Of a stretch of DNA of 64,000 bases, positions 29,646 through 38,994 are shown piece by piece (within the stretch, counting starts at the first letter, position 1; each line of letters starts with the position of its first letter). The stretch is taken from contig NZ_LT906450.1 of the NCBI RefSeq assembly GCF_900187265.1, forward strand, positions 620,001 through 684,000. The letters run 5' to 3'. A program made the translations under genes and the position numbers. The stretch comes from Rhodococcus rhodochrous (GTDB lineage: Bacteria; Actinomycetota; Actinomycetes; Mycobacteriales; Mycobacteriaceae). Below the pieces are notes generated by a model that was not told where the DNA came from, did no database searches, and was given only the letters and a program-made list of their open reading frames with translations.

Positions 29646-31952
29646 ATGGCCGTGGACCCGGCGCCACAGAACAGCGAGGTCGAATACCTCCGGACCGATC
29701 CCGATCTTCCTCCTGTCGGTGTCGTCGACCGGACACCGATCTCACCGACCGCACGGATCGTCTTCCTCGTACTCGCGATCCTGGGCGCCGTCGCCTGGTC
29801 GATCATCGCGCTGGTCCGCGGTGAAGAGATCAACGCGGTCTGGTTCGTCATCGCCGCCGTCTGCACCTATCTCGTCGCGTATCGCTTCTACGCGAAGTTC
29901 ATCGAACGCAGGATCGTCCAGCCACGCGACGACCGTGCGACCCCCGCCGAGGAACTGGAGAACGGCAAGGACTACATGCCGACCGACCGTCGGGTGTTGT
30001 TCGGCCATCACTTCGCGGCGATCGCCGGGGCCGGCCCACTCGTCGGCCCGGTGCTCGCCGCTCAGATGGGTTATCTGCCCGGCACGATCTGGATCATCGT
30101 CGGCGTCGTCTTCGCCGGTGCCGTCCAGGACTTCCTCGTCCTGTGGATCTCGTCGCGCCGACGCGGGCGCAGCCTCGGTCAGATGGCCCGGGAGGAACTC
30201 GGGCCCATCGGCGGTGTCGCCGCGATCATCGCGGTCCTCGTCATCATGATCATCCTCATCGCGGTACTGGCGCTGGTGGTCGTCAACGCCCTCGCCGAGA
30301 GCCCCTGGGGTCTGTTCTCCATCGCGATGACGATCCCCATCGCCCTGTTCATGGGCGTCTACCTCCGGTACCTGCGTCCCGGCAAGGTCGCGGAGGTCTC
30401 GCTCATCGGTGTGGTCCTGCTGGTCACCGCGATCATTGCGGGCGGATGGGTAGCCGAGACCGACTGGGGCACCGACTGGTTCACCCTGTCGCCGGTGGCG
30501 ATCTCCTGGCTGATGATCGCCTACGGTTTCGCCGCGTCGGTGCTGCCCGTGTGGCTGCTGCTCGCCCCGCGCGACTATCTGTCGACCTTCATGAAGGTCG
30601 GCACCATCGTGCTGCTGGCCATCGGCATCCTCGTCGCGCGTCCCGTCCTGGAGATGCCCGACGTCACCTCCTTCGCGATCGAGGGCAACGGCCCGGCCTT
30701 CGCCGGATCGTTGTTCCCGTTCCTGTTCATCACCATCGCGTGCGGCGCACTGTCGGGATTCCACGCGCTGATCTCCTCGGGCACCACCCCGAAGCTGATC
30801 GAGAAGGAGAAGCAGATCCGGCTCATCGGCTACGGGGGCATGCTCACCGAGTCGTTCGTCGCGATCATGGCGCTGGTCACCGCATGCATCATCGACCAGC
30901 ACCTGTACTTCACGCTCAACGCACCGGCCGCCCTCACCGGCGGCACCCCCGAGACCGCCGCCGCCTACGTCAACGGACTCGGTCTCGGCTCACCGGACAT
31001 CACCCCGGAACAGATCGCCGCCGCCGCGGAAGGCGTGGGGGAGGAATCGATCATCTCCCGCACCGGTGGTGCCCCGACCCTCGCGTTCGGTATGTCTCAG
31101 GTGCTCAGCGACCTGTTCGGCGGCGACAGCCTCAAGTCGTTCTGGTACCACTTCGCGATCATGTTCGAGGCGCTGTTCATCCTCACCACCGTCGACGCCG
31201 GCACGCGCGTCGCCCGGTTCATGCTCTCGGATTCGCTCGGCAACCTCGGCGGACCCGCACAGCGGTTCAAGGATCCGTCCTGGCGTCCGGGTGCCTGGTT
31301 CTGCTCGTTCGTGGTGGTCGCCGCGTGGGGCGGGATCCTGCTGATGGGCGTGACCGACCCGCTGGGCGGCATCAACACCCTCTTCCCGTTGTTCGGCATC
31401 GCCAACCAGCTGCTCGCGGCGATCGCCCTGACGGTGGTGCTCGCCATCGTCGTGAAGAAGGGCCTGGTGAAGTGGGCCTGGATCCCCGGTGTGCCGTTGG
31501 TGTGGGATCTGATCGTGACCATGACGGCGTCGTGGCAGAAGATCTTCTCCGGCGACCGTGCGGTCGGTTACTGGGCGCAGCACCGCGCCTTCGTCGACGC
31601 GAAGAACTCCGGCGCGACCACCTTCGGGTCGGCGAAGACGGCGGACGAGATAGACGCCGTCATCCGCAACACCTTCATCCAGGGCACACTGTCGATCGTG
31701 TTCGCCGTTCTCGTGTTGATCGTCTTCGTGGCCGGGGTGGTGGTGTGCATCAGATCGATCCGTGCCGGAGGCATGCCCACCACCGAGACCCCGGCGGTGC
31801 CGTCGAAGATCTTCGCCCCGGCCGGTTTCGTGCCGACCCCGGTGGAACGGGAACTGCAGAAGGAGTGGGACGAACTCATCGCGTCGGGCAAGGTCCGTGC
31901 ACCGGGCGCCGCGCACGCGTTCGTCGAACATCGGGACCAGGATCTGTCGTGA
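29646..31952 (+). CDS. cstA: CstA-family transporter (carbon starvation protein)
   Basis: 768 residues, strongly hydrophobic with roughly 16-18 membrane segments after a 35-residue cytoplasmic N-terminus. CstA hallmarks: G-H-H-F-A-A-I-A-G-A-G-P-L-V-G-P near residue 120, the S-S-G-T-T-P-K motif near 378 and D-A-G-T-R-V-A-R-F near 517. Family members import pyruvate or peptides. A small YbdD-like partner overlaps its stop, the arrangement known for CstA/BtsT systems. GTGAGGAG lies just before the start. Confidence 0.92.
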   Translation: MAVDPAPQNSEVEYLRTDPDLPPVGVVDRTPISPTARIVFLVLAILGAVAWSIIALVRGEEINAVWFVIAAVCTYLVAYRFYAKFIERRIVQPRDDRATPAEELENGKDYMPTDRRVLFGHHFAAIAGAGPLVGPVLAAQMGYLPGTIWIIVGVVFAGAVQDFLVLWISSRRRGRSLGQMAREELGPIGGVAAIIAVLVIMIILIAVLALVVVNALAESPWGLFSIAMTIPIALFMGVYLRYLRPGKVAEVSLIGVVLLVTAIIAGGWVAETDWGTDWFTLSPVAISWLMIAYGFAASVLPVWLLLAPRDYLSTFMKVGTIVLLAIGILVARPVLEMPDVTSFAIEGNGPAFAGSLFPFLFITIACGALSGFHALISSGTTPKLIEKEKQIRLIGYGGMLTESFVAIMALVTACIIDQHLYFTLNAPAALTGGTPETAAAYVNGLGLGSPDITPEQIAAAAEGVGEESIISRTGGAPTLAFGMSQVLSDLFGGDSLKSFWYHFAIMFEALFILTTVDAGTRVARFMLSDSLGNLGGPAQRFKDPSWRPGAWFCSFVVVAAWGGILLMGVTDPLGGINTLFPLFGIANQLLAAIALTVVLAIVVKKGLVKWAWIPGVPLVWDLIVTMTASWQKIFSGDRAVGYWAQHRAFVDAKNSGATTFGSAKTADEIDAVIRNTFIQGTLSIVFAVLVLIVFVAGVVVCIRSIRAGGMPTTETPAVPSKIFAPAGFVPTPVERELQKEWDELIASGKVRAPGAAHAFVEHRDQDLS

Positions 31953-32131
31953 TCACCGCACTGCGACGTGCGTGGTGGTGGATCGGTGCCGTCATGGGCG
32001 ACCACGACTACGCGCGGTACGTCGAAGTACACCGCCGGAAGCATCCCGATCGACCGCCGTTGAGCGAACGCGACTACTGGCGGGAACGGCACGCCGCGGC
32101 CGACGCGAACCCTGGAAGCCGATGCTGCTGA
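31949..32131 (+). CDS. YbdD/YjiX-like small protein, partner of CstA
   Basis: 60 residues from a GTG overlapping the cstA stop (GTGA). Sequence features M-G-D-H-D-Y-A-R-Y-V-E-V-H-R-R-K-H-P-D-R, L-S-E-R-D-Y-W-R-E-R and a terminal C-C are those of the YbdD/YjiX (DUF466) family, needed for activity of CstA-type transporters in enterobacteria. Confidence 0.85.
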   Translation: MITALRRAWWWIGAVMGDHDYARYVEVHRRKHPDRPPLSERDYWRERHAAADANPGSRCC

Positions 32132-32147
32132 ACAGGGGAGGACGGGC

Positions 32148-32921
32148 ATGACGCAGTACGAATCGATCCGCGTCGAGACACGCGATCGGGTGACGACGGT
32201 GATCATGACCCGTCCCGAGCGCCGGAACGCCGTCGACGGTCCGATGGCCGCCGAACTCGCCGACGCGTTCCGGGCCTTCGACACCGACCCCGACGCCGAC
32301 GTCGCCGTCCTCTACGGCGACGGTGGGAACTTCTGTGCGGGAGCGAACCTCAAGGCCATCGGGACCGAGGAACAGAACGTCCTCGGTGAGAACGGCGACG
32401 GACCGATGGGGCCGACACGCATGTCGCTGTCGAAGCCGGTGATCGCGGCGGTGGAGGGTTACGCGGTGGCCGGCGGACTCGAACTGGCGATCTGGTGCGA
32501 TCTGCGGGTGGTGTCCGCCGATGCGGTGTTCGGTGTCTTCTGCCGCAGGTGGGGTGTGCCACTGATCGACGGCGGGACCGTTCGGCTGCCCCGCCTCATC
32601 GGCGCGAGCCGGGCCATGGACATGATCCTGACCGGCCGTCCGGTCGATGCCGCGGAAGCGCTCGACTTCGGTCTGGCCAACCGCGTGGTCGAACCGGGAA
32701 CAACACGCGAGGTCGCCGAGGACATGGCGCGGGAGATCGCCGGCTTCCCACAGACGTGCATGCGCAACGACCGGTGGTCGGTCCACGCGCAGTTCGGCCG
32801 TTCCGAATCCGACGCGCTCGCATTCGAGTTCACGGTCGGCATGCAGTCCCTAGAGAGCGATGCGGCCGGCGGGGCCGCCCGCTTCGCGTCCGGGGAGGGG
32901 CGGCACGGATCGTTCTCCTGA
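32148..32921 (+). CDS. Enoyl-CoA hydratase/isomerase (crotonase family)
   Basis: 257 residues. Crotonase fold with G-G-N-F-C-A-G-A-N-L-K near residue 64 and V-E-G-Y-A-V-A-G-G-L-E-L-A near 103, forming the oxyanion hole. The usual second catalytic acid region reads C-R-R-W-G-V-P-L-I-D-G-G. Good ribosome site (GGGGAGG). Its physiological substrate cannot be assigned; it is on the same strand as cstA and the DUF5996 gene. Confidence 0.85.
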   Translation: MTQYESIRVETRDRVTTVIMTRPERRNAVDGPMAAELADAFRAFDTDPDADVAVLYGDGGNFCAGANLKAIGTEEQNVLGENGDGPMGPTRMSLSKPVIAAVEGYAVAGGLELAIWCDLRVVSADAVFGVFCRRWGVPLIDGGTVRLPRLIGASRAMDMILTGRPVDAAEALDFGLANRVVEPGTTREVAEDMAREIAGFPQTCMRNDRWSVHAQFGRSESDALAFEFTVGMQSLESDAAGGAARFASGEGRHGSFS

Positions 32922-32948
32922 TCCCGATCCCTCGACAAGGGAGGCGTT

Positions 32949-33881
32949 GTGAACGAATCGGAACCGGTCTCCGGTGATGCGTGGCCGAGGCTGCGCACGG
33001 CGGAATGGACCGCGACCCGCGACACCCTCCACATGTGGCTGCAGATCGTCGGCAAGATCCGGATGGCTCACGCGCCGATGGTCAACCACTGGTGGCAGAC
33101 GACGCTGTACGTCACGCCGCGAGGGCTGAGCACCTCGTCGATCCCGTACCGGAACTCCGTCTTCGACATCGAATTCGACTTCTTCGAGCACCGGCTGCAC
33201 ATCCGCGCGAGCGACGGTCGCAGTCGTTCGGTGCCTCTCGTCGCACAGCCCGTAGCCGAGTTCTACACCCGCACCCTCGGAGCGCTGGACGAGCTGGGTA
33301 TCGCGACTCGCATCCACGGCACACCCAACGAGGTGGATCCGGCGATCCCGTTCGCTCAGGACCGTGAGCACGACAGTTACGACGCCGAGGCCGCCCACCT
33401 CTTCTGGCGGCAGCTCGTGCAGGCCCAGCGTGTCCTGCAGGTGTTCCGGGCGGATTTCCTCGGCAAGGTCGGTCCGGTGCACTTCTTCTGGGGCGCGATG
33501 GACCTCGCGTGCACCCGGTTCTCCGGACGCACCGCCCCGCCGCACCCCGGCGGGATCCCGAACTGCCCCGACCGGGTGATGACGGAGGCCTACTCGCACG
33601 AGCTCAGCAGCTGTGGCTTCTGGCCGGGTGGTGGGGACGAAGGAGCCTTCTATTCCTACGTCTACCCCGGCCTCGACGGATTCGGCGAAGCCCCGGTGCG
33701 ACCGGATGCCGCTCACTATTCGGCGGAACTGGGGGAGTTCGTGCTGCCCTACGAGGCGGTGCGGACCGCGGCCGATCCCGACACCGAACTGCTGCAGTTT
33801 CTGCACAGCACCTACGAGGCCGCCGCCCGGCTCGGTGCGTGGGATCGGGACACGCTCGAGCGTCGAGCCGACGCCCGGTGA
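32949..33881 (+). CDS. DUF5996 family protein
   Basis: 310 residues from a GTG with AAGGGAGG upstream. No membrane segments. Characteristic W-P-x-L-x-x-x-E-W-x-x-T-R-D-T-L-H-M-W-x-Q-I-V-G-K start, H-W-W-Q-T-T-L-Y-V and V-H-F-F-W-G-A-M-D-L-A near residue 178 fit DUF5996, a family of unknown function. Convergent with the CocE-type hydrolase (10-bp gap). Confidence 0.8.
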   Translation: MNESEPVSGDAWPRLRTAEWTATRDTLHMWLQIVGKIRMAHAPMVNHWWQTTLYVTPRGLSTSSIPYRNSVFDIEFDFFEHRLHIRASDGRSRSVPLVAQPVAEFYTRTLGALDELGIATRIHGTPNEVDPAIPFAQDREHDSYDAEAAHLFWRQLVQAQRVLQVFRADFLGKVGPVHFFWGAMDLACTRFSGRTAPPHPGGIPNCPDRVMTEAYSHELSSCGFWPGGGDEGAFYSYVYPGLDGFGEAPVRPDAAHYSAELGEFVLPYEAVRTAADPDTELLQFLHSTYEAAARLGAWDRDTLERRADAR

Positions 33882-33891
33882 CGCGACCCTC

Positions 33892-35895
33892 CTATCGAGC
33901 GACGGGCAGTGTCACGAAACTCGGTGAGGCGGGGTTCAGTTCGAGGTGCTGTGGCCGCAGTCCGCTCTCGACCAGCATCGGACCGAGGGGCAGCGAGCGC
34001 GGGACGCTCGCGGCGTAGACGTCCACGCGGATGCGGTGCCCCGGTTGCAGGACCGCCTCGGTCGGCAGCGTGCTGATGTCGAGGGCCGTCGGTTGCCCCG
34101 GGACGATCGGCTGCCGGGACTCGAGGGTCAGCACCGGATGTGCCTGCGCATAGTCGCCGTCGGCGGTGAACGTGCTCTTCGAATCGTCGATCGCCCGCAG
34201 CGACGAGACGAGGGAACCGGTGGTGAGCACGGTGGACCGTCCGTCCGGAGCCACGTCGTTCACGGAGACCGACCAGAATCCGTCGGTGGTGTCGAGGACG
34301 GTCTCGAGGTGCACGTTGACCGGTCCCGAGAGCACGGTCGGTTCGGTGACCGGCCCGCTGGTGAAGGTGAGACCCTCGGCCTCGTTGAACCGGGCGTCCT
34401 TCGTGCATCCGGCGCCCAACAGCACTGCGATGCCGGCGGTGCCCTGCGCGGCCTCACGGGAACAGAATCCGCGCAATCCCGGGGCGACGGTGAGTCGTTG
34501 TGCGGTCTCGGGTGCCGACGTCGCGAGCGTGCCGTCGTGGAGGGCGTGCCACGCGGTGCCGCTCGGTGCCGGCGACAGGAAGAGCTTCTCGTGGTCGACG
34601 GTGCTGCGCGGGAATTCGTCGGTCGTGACCCAGCCACCGCCCTGCTGCAGCAGGGTGACGGGACCGTACTCGTCGATGCCGTTGTCGATGTCCTTGAGCC
34701 AGCGGTCGAACCAGGCGTGCTGGAGTGCCGTGATGTTCGGTGGGTGTCCCTCGGTGCCGAATCCGGTACCGAGGATCGCGTGGTAGCCGTCGCCCATCAC
34801 CAGTTGCTTGCGGCCGGGTTCGACGGGAATCCGGTTGTAGATGTCGGGCTCACTGTCGGCGAAGATGTCGTGCCAGTTGCCGAAGACGAAGGTGGGCACC
34901 TCGATCGACTCGAGTCGGGCCTGCCGTTCCTGGTAGAACGGGCCGTCCTGCGCGACCGCGAGGGCATCGGGGGAGACGCCGTCGACGCTCGGCGCGGTGA
35001 GGACCTCGAAGAGTTCGGGGATCTTCGTGGCGGGGTCGGCGAGCCTGTCGCGCAACCACTGTGCGTCGAACCGGCCCTGGAGGAGGGCTTCCATGTCGGG
35101 AACCCATTTGAGCCCGTTGACGAGACCGAGCCAGGCGGGCATGAAGCCCACACCCACGGCGCCGCCGGTGCCCACGATGTCGCGCAGCAGGTCGTTGCCG
35201 GGTTCGACGGCGAAGACAGCGTCGAGTGCCTCGGGCCGCAGGCCGGCGGCCTGGATCTGGTTGATCGCCGAATAGGAGACGCCGGTCGTCCCGACGCGTC
35301 CGTTCGACCACGGCTGCTTCGCCGCCCAGTCGATGACCTCGACGGTGTCCTGCTGCTCGCGCGGACCGAGGACCTCCCACTGTCCGTGGGAGAAACCGGT
35401 ACCCCGGACGTCGACGATCACCTGCGTGTACCCGTTCTGCACGAGATCGCGGTTGAGTCCGAAGGCGCGGCCGAGTTGTGATGCCGGCGCGGCGAGTTCG
35501 GTGATGCCGTCGAAGGGGGCACCGAAGTTCAGGACGGATCCGAGTTCGTCCACGAGCGGGGCGAACTGCGGGTCCTCCATCGCCACCGACGCCAGCGTCG
35601 ACAACAGTTTCGTGTAGGGCGTGAGGCCGAGGACGACCGGGGTGGGTTCGTCGATCGGGGTTCCGTCGGCATGCGCGGGACGGAAGACGTTGGCGCGGAG
35701 CACCGTCCCGTCGCTCAGCGTGATGGGTACGTCCCACTCGACGGCCGTGTTCGGATAGGCGTCGGGCGCGTCGACGAGGCTCTGCCAGGAGGCGCCGGAG
35801 GCACCGCCGGTGGGATCGGCGGTCGCCGGTCCTGCGGATGTGATCGTGCAGGCGGCCATTGCCGCCACGACGAATGCGACCGTACGTGATCCCAC
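33892..35895 (-). CDS. Secreted CocE/NonD-family (X-Pro dipeptidyl-peptidase S15-like) hydrolase
   Basis: 667 residues. A signal peptide (G-S-R-T-V-A-F-V-V-A-A-M-A, cleavage probably after A-T-A) indicates export. The alpha/beta-hydrolase nucleophile is in T-T-G-V-S-Y-S-A near residue 205. The C-terminal jelly-roll X-Pro domain ends with R-I-R-V-D-V-Y. Family members hydrolyse esters or X-Pro peptides. The GTG at 35895 gives a standard signal peptide; an alternative GTG at 35931 adds 12 basic residues. Confidence 0.85.
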   Translation of the reverse strand: MGSRTVAFVVAAMAACTITSAGPATADPTGGASGASWQSLVDAPDAYPNTAVEWDVPITLSDGTVLRANVFRPAHADGTPIDEPTPVVLGLTPYTKLLSTLASVAMEDPQFAPLVDELGSVLNFGAPFDGITELAAPASQLGRAFGLNRDLVQNGYTQVIVDVRGTGFSHGQWEVLGPREQQDTVEVIDWAAKQPWSNGRVGTTGVSYSAINQIQAAGLRPEALDAVFAVEPGNDLLRDIVGTGGAVGVGFMPAWLGLVNGLKWVPDMEALLQGRFDAQWLRDRLADPATKIPELFEVLTAPSVDGVSPDALAVAQDGPFYQERQARLESIEVPTFVFGNWHDIFADSEPDIYNRIPVEPGRKQLVMGDGYHAILGTGFGTEGHPPNITALQHAWFDRWLKDIDNGIDEYGPVTLLQQGGGWVTTDEFPRSTVDHEKLFLSPAPSGTAWHALHDGTLATSAPETAQRLTVAPGLRGFCSREAAQGTAGIAVLLGAGCTKDARFNEAEGLTFTSGPVTEPTVLSGPVNVHLETVLDTTDGFWSVSVNDVAPDGRSTVLTTGSLVSSLRAIDDSKSTFTADGDYAQAHPVLTLESRQPIVPGQPTALDISTLPTEAVLQPGHRIRVDVYAASVPRSLPLGPMLVESGLRPQHLELNPASPSFVTLPVAR

Positions 35896-35980
35896 CGGGC
35901 CCCCATGCCTGCGGTAAACAGTTCTGCGCACGTTAACGCGAGGTCGGCGAATCCGTCAACGACCGTAGTCGGTCGGATCG

Positions 35981-36034
35981 GAACCGACGTTGTTGTCGTT
36001 CATCCCGTGAAGGATCGACAACAACGTCGGTTTC
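35981..36034. repeat. Long inverted repeat in the divergent promoter region
   Basis: GAACCGACGTTGTTGTCG and CGACAACAACGTCGGTTTC pair over 17-18 bp around a 17-nt loop. It lies between the divergent hydrolase and LLM oxidoreductase genes, where a terminator is unexpected. The GTTGTTGTCG arm core recurs in the hairpin at 37086. Confidence 0.7.
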
Positions 36035-36087
36035 GATGGCGGGAACTATCAGGACCCGGCCGACCACAGTTCTCCGACAAGAATCCA

Positions 36088-36108
36088 TACTCTCTTTATC
36101 GGAGAGTA
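36088..36108. promoter_or_regulatory. Inverted repeat upstream of the LLM oxidoreductase
   Basis: TACTCTC and GAGAGTA arms around a 7-nt centre, 42 bp before the ATG at 36151, in a locally AT-richer stretch. This is a plausible operator position; no regulator gene is adjacent. Confidence 0.45.
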
Positions 36109-36150
36109 CTGTTCTCCTCATCGATTGGGAATGCGATCGCGGAGGTGTCG

Positions 36151-37068
36151 ATGCGAATCGGGCTCACGGGCGGAGCGTCGTCCACGGACAGGATCGTGAA
36201 GCAGGCACAGAAGGCGGAGGCCGAGGGCTTCACGTCGCTGTGGTTCGCGAGCACCGTCGCGGGCGACCCGCTGGCGACCCTCGCGGTGGCCGGTCGGGAG
36301 ACCGGATCCATCGAACTCGGCACCGCCGTGCTCCAGACCTACCCGTGCCACCCGCTGCTGCAGGCGAACCGCGCCGCGGCCGTCGCCGAGGCCATGGGCC
36401 GGCCGGGATTCACGCTCGGGCTGGGACCGTCGCACGAGAGCCTGGTCCGGGACGTCTACGGATTGTCGTACGACACCCCGGGGCAGAACACCGAGGAGTA
36501 CATCCGGATCGTCACCGCCCTGCTGCGTGGTGAGGAGGTGGACTTCCGGGGAGAGGCCTGGTCGACCCGCAGTGCGGGGCGGATGGTCGACGTCGCGCAC
36601 GAGGTGCCCGTCCTGCTGTCCGCCATGTCGCCGCGGATGCTGCGGGTCGCGGGGGAGTACGCCGACGGGACGGTCCTGTGGATGGCGGCGCCGAAGGTGA
36701 TCGAATCACGGATCGCCCCCGCGATTTACACGGCCGCCGCGCGGGCGGGCCGGCCGGAGCCGCGCATCGTGGCGGGACTGCCCGTCGCAGTCCACGACGA
36801 CGCAGACGCCGCGCGCGATGCGGTCGCCGCGACGGCCACGTCCTACGCGGGAATGCCCAGCTACCGGCGGGTCCTGGAGGAGGCGGGCGCGAGTACCCCG
36901 GCGGACATCGCGATCGTCGGCGACGAGGAGTCGGTGCGCCGGCAGCTGCAGGGTTTGCTCGATGCGGGCGTCACCGACGTCTGGGCGGCGATCGTCCCCA
37001 TCGGCGACGACCCGCGAGCATCGCTCCGTCGCACCAGAGCTCTTCTGAGCGCGCTCACCACCGAATAG
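36151..37068 (+). CDS. F420-dependent LLM-class (luciferase-like) oxidoreductase
   Basis: 305 residues. M-R-I-G-L-T-G-G, then W-F-A-S near residue 32, L-G-T-A-V-L-Q-T-Y-P-C-H-P near 58 and L-G-L-G-P-S-H near 92 are typical of the bacterial luciferase-like monooxygenase fold, in the subgroup expected to use F420. The substrate is not known. GGAGG lies 5 bp before the ATG at 36151; the longer reading from 35905 would run through the upstream inverted repeats and is rejected. Confidence 0.85.
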   Translation: MRIGLTGGASSTDRIVKQAQKAEAEGFTSLWFASTVAGDPLATLAVAGRETGSIELGTAVLQTYPCHPLLQANRAAAVAEAMGRPGFTLGLGPSHESLVRDVYGLSYDTPGQNTEEYIRIVTALLRGEEVDFRGEAWSTRSAGRMVDVAHEVPVLLSAMSPRMLRVAGEYADGTVLWMAAPKVIESRIAPAIYTAAARAGRPEPRIVAGLPVAVHDDADAARDAVAATATSYAGMPSYRRVLEEAGASTPADIAIVGDEESVRRQLQGLLDAGVTDVWAAIVPIGDDPRASLRRTRALLSALTTE

Positions 37069-37085
37069 CGGTCGTCGGAACGGAC

Positions 37086-37141
37086 CGAGACCGGTGTTGT
37101 TGTCGATTTCTCGCGGAAACTCGACAACCACACCGGTCTCG
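37086..37141. terminator. Bidirectional hairpin between the LLM gene and ipdC
   Basis: Arms CGAGACCGGTGTTGTTGTCGA and TCGACAACCACACCGGTCTCG (21 bp, one mismatch) with a 14-nt loop between convergent genes. It shares the GTTGTTGTCG core with the hairpin at 35981. Confidence 0.8.
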
Positions 37142-37159
37142 ATCTGCTCGGAATCGGAA

Positions 37160-38239
37160 TCAGGCGGCGGGACGCCCCTGATCGCGCAGAGCCGAGAGGG
37201 CGTCGATGCGCTCGACGGCCTCGGCGACGATGCGGTCGATCAGCTCCTGGCAGCTCGGCAGATCGTCGAGCATGCCCACGACCTGACCGGAGGCGAGCAC
37301 ACCGGCGGCGGTGTTGCCCTCCACCAGGCCGGCCTTGAGGAGCATCGGGGTGTTGGCGGCCATGATGATCTGCTGCCAGGTGCGGTCGCTCGCCTTCTTC
37401 ATGGCGAGGCCGTCCTTGACGATCGTCGACCACTTCATGCCCGTCATCGACTTGAACTTCGTCGCGTTCCGCGCGGCCGCGAGCAGTCCCTTCGCGTAGG
37501 TGGACTTCTCGAGGCTGTTCACCAGGTCGGTGTTCAGGACCCGGTGCGGCATGCCGTCGACCTTGAGTGACACCGTGGTGTCCTGCAGTCCCCGCGAAAG
37601 GTACTGCTGCTTCACCGAATCGGGAACGGCACTGTCACTCGTGAGCAGGAACCGAGTGCCCATCGCGATGCCGGCCGCGCCGTAGGACAGCGCGGCGGCC
37701 AGACCGCGACCATCGAAGAAGCCACCGGCGGCGACGACGGGGATGTCGACGGCGTCGAGGACGCTCGGCAGCAGCAGGGTCGTCGCGACGGGACCGGTGT
37801 GGCCACCGCCCTCGCCGCCCTGCACGATCACCGCGTCGGCGCCCCACGAGGCGACCTTCACGGCGTGTTTGGCAGCACCGATCGACGGGATCACGACGAT
37901 GCCGTGATCCTTGAGCTTGGCGATCAGATCCTTCTTCGGTGCGAGCGCGAACGACGCGACCTTCACCTTCTCGCGGATCAGCAGGTCGATGCGTTCACCG
38001 GCGTCCGAGGCGTCGGCGCGGATGTTGACGCCGAACGGTTTGTCGGTCAGCGACTTCGTCTTCGCGACCGCAGCTTCGAGCTCGGGATAGGTCATCGTCG
38101 CCGACGCGAGGATGCCGAGGCCACCGGCGTTCGACGTCGCGGCGGTCAGGCGAGGACCGGAGACCCAGCCCATGCCCGTCTGGACGATGGGGTGCTCGAT
38201 GCCCACGAGCTCCGTCAGTGCCGTGCGCAGGGTGCTCAC
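37160..38239 (-). CDS. ipdC: Flavin-dependent (nitronate monooxygenase-like) oxidoreductase IpdC
   Basis: 359 residues, TIM-barrel FMN protein of the nitronate monooxygenase family. Segments P-I-V-Q-T-G-M-G-W near residue 18, Q-G-G-E-G-G-G-H-T-G near 138 (with the usual His) and V-A-A-G-G-F-F-D-G-R-G near 168 bind FMN. In actinobacteria this gene accompanies ipdAB and echA20 and is needed for ring C/D opening of HIP. The GTG start overlaps the ipdB stop. Confidence 0.88.
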   Translation of the reverse strand: MSTLRTALTELVGIEHPIVQTGMGWVSGPRLTAATSNAGGLGILASATMTYPELEAAVAKTKSLTDKPFGVNIRADASDAGERIDLLIREKVKVASFALAPKKDLIAKLKDHGIVVIPSIGAAKHAVKVASWGADAVIVQGGEGGGHTGPVATTLLLPSVLDAVDIPVVAAGGFFDGRGLAAALSYGAAGIAMGTRFLLTSDSAVPDSVKQQYLSRGLQDTTVSLKVDGMPHRVLNTDLVNSLEKSTYAKGLLAAARNATKFKSMTGMKWSTIVKDGLAMKKASDRTWQQIIMAANTPMLLKAGLVEGNTAAGVLASGQVVGMLDDLPSCQELIDRIVAEAVERIDALSALRDQGRPAA

Positions 38240-38994
38240 AGCGCGACCTCGCGATCGCGGAACCCCTTGGGGTCGATCACCTCTCGGATCAGACGCAGTT
38301 CCTCGGCGGTGGGTTCGCGGGTCACACCGGCCTCGTCGAGACCGGCGACCTCGAAGGAGGTGTTCTCAGCGACGGTCGCGGACTCGACACCCGGGTGCAG
38401 CGAGAGAGCCCGGAAGCTGTGGCCGGGGCCGCCGAAGTCGAAGACGCCGAGGTTGGTGACGACCCGCGCGATGTCCAGGAAGCGGTACGCCGGGTTCTCG
38501 GGATCGACCTTGTCGTATCCGACACCCGAGACGATGTCGACCGTGTCGACGAAGACGCGCGAGGAGTGCTTGCCGACCCAGTAGCTGGTCGCGTGGTTGA
38601 TCGTGTTGCCGGGAGCCCCACGCACACCGAACATCTGACGCGTCGGCTGCTGGAGCGGACCGAAGGCCGACAGGTTCTGGTTGCCGTACCGGTCGATCTG
38701 GTTGGCGCCCATCACGACGTGGCGGCGACCCGACGCGACGACGTCGAACACCTTGCGGAACGGCATCCAGCCTTCGATCGGTGCCTTCGCGCCGAGTGCC
38801 GGGACGTCGGCGAGGATGAGTGCTTCACCGTCGGTGATCAGCAGGTCGGGCTCGGTGGTGAGCTTGGCCAGGCGTGCGCCGATCTGCGGCAGTGTCGCCA
38901 TCGGGCTCGCCATGATCTCGCCGGCACCCGCGAAGATGTCGGCGCATGCGATCGCGCAGTACTCGGCGCGGGTCACGGTCTCGGTGGTGGTCAT
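38236..38994 (-). CDS. ipdB: COCHEA-CoA hydrolase, subunit B
   Basis: 252 residues of the CoA-transferase family I beta-type fold. G-A-N-Q-I-D-R-Y-G-N-Q-N near residue 96 and G-G-P-G-H near 193 are readable. IpdAB does not transfer CoA but hydrolyses the last steroid ring (COCHEA-CoA). The ATG at 38994 overlaps the ipdA stop (ATGA), giving a coupled ipdAB pair. Confidence 0.9.
   Translation of the reverse strand: MTTTETVTRAEYCAIACADIFAGAGEIMASPMATLPQIGARLAKLTTEPDLLITDGEALILADVPALGAKAPIEGWMPFRKVFDVVASGRRHVVMGANQIDRYGNQNLSAFGPLQQPTRQMFGVRGAPGNTINHATSYWVGKHSSRVFVDTVDIVSGVGYDKVDPENPAYRFLDIARVVTNLGVFDFGGPGHSFRALSLHPGVESATVAENTSFEVAGLDEAGVTREPTAEELRLIREVIDPKGFRDREVAL

Noticed and set aside
29140-37160. 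Block between the two KstR2 halves considered as a mobile element
   Set aside because: No transposase, integrase, tRNA or terminal direct repeats seen; all genes look chromosomal.
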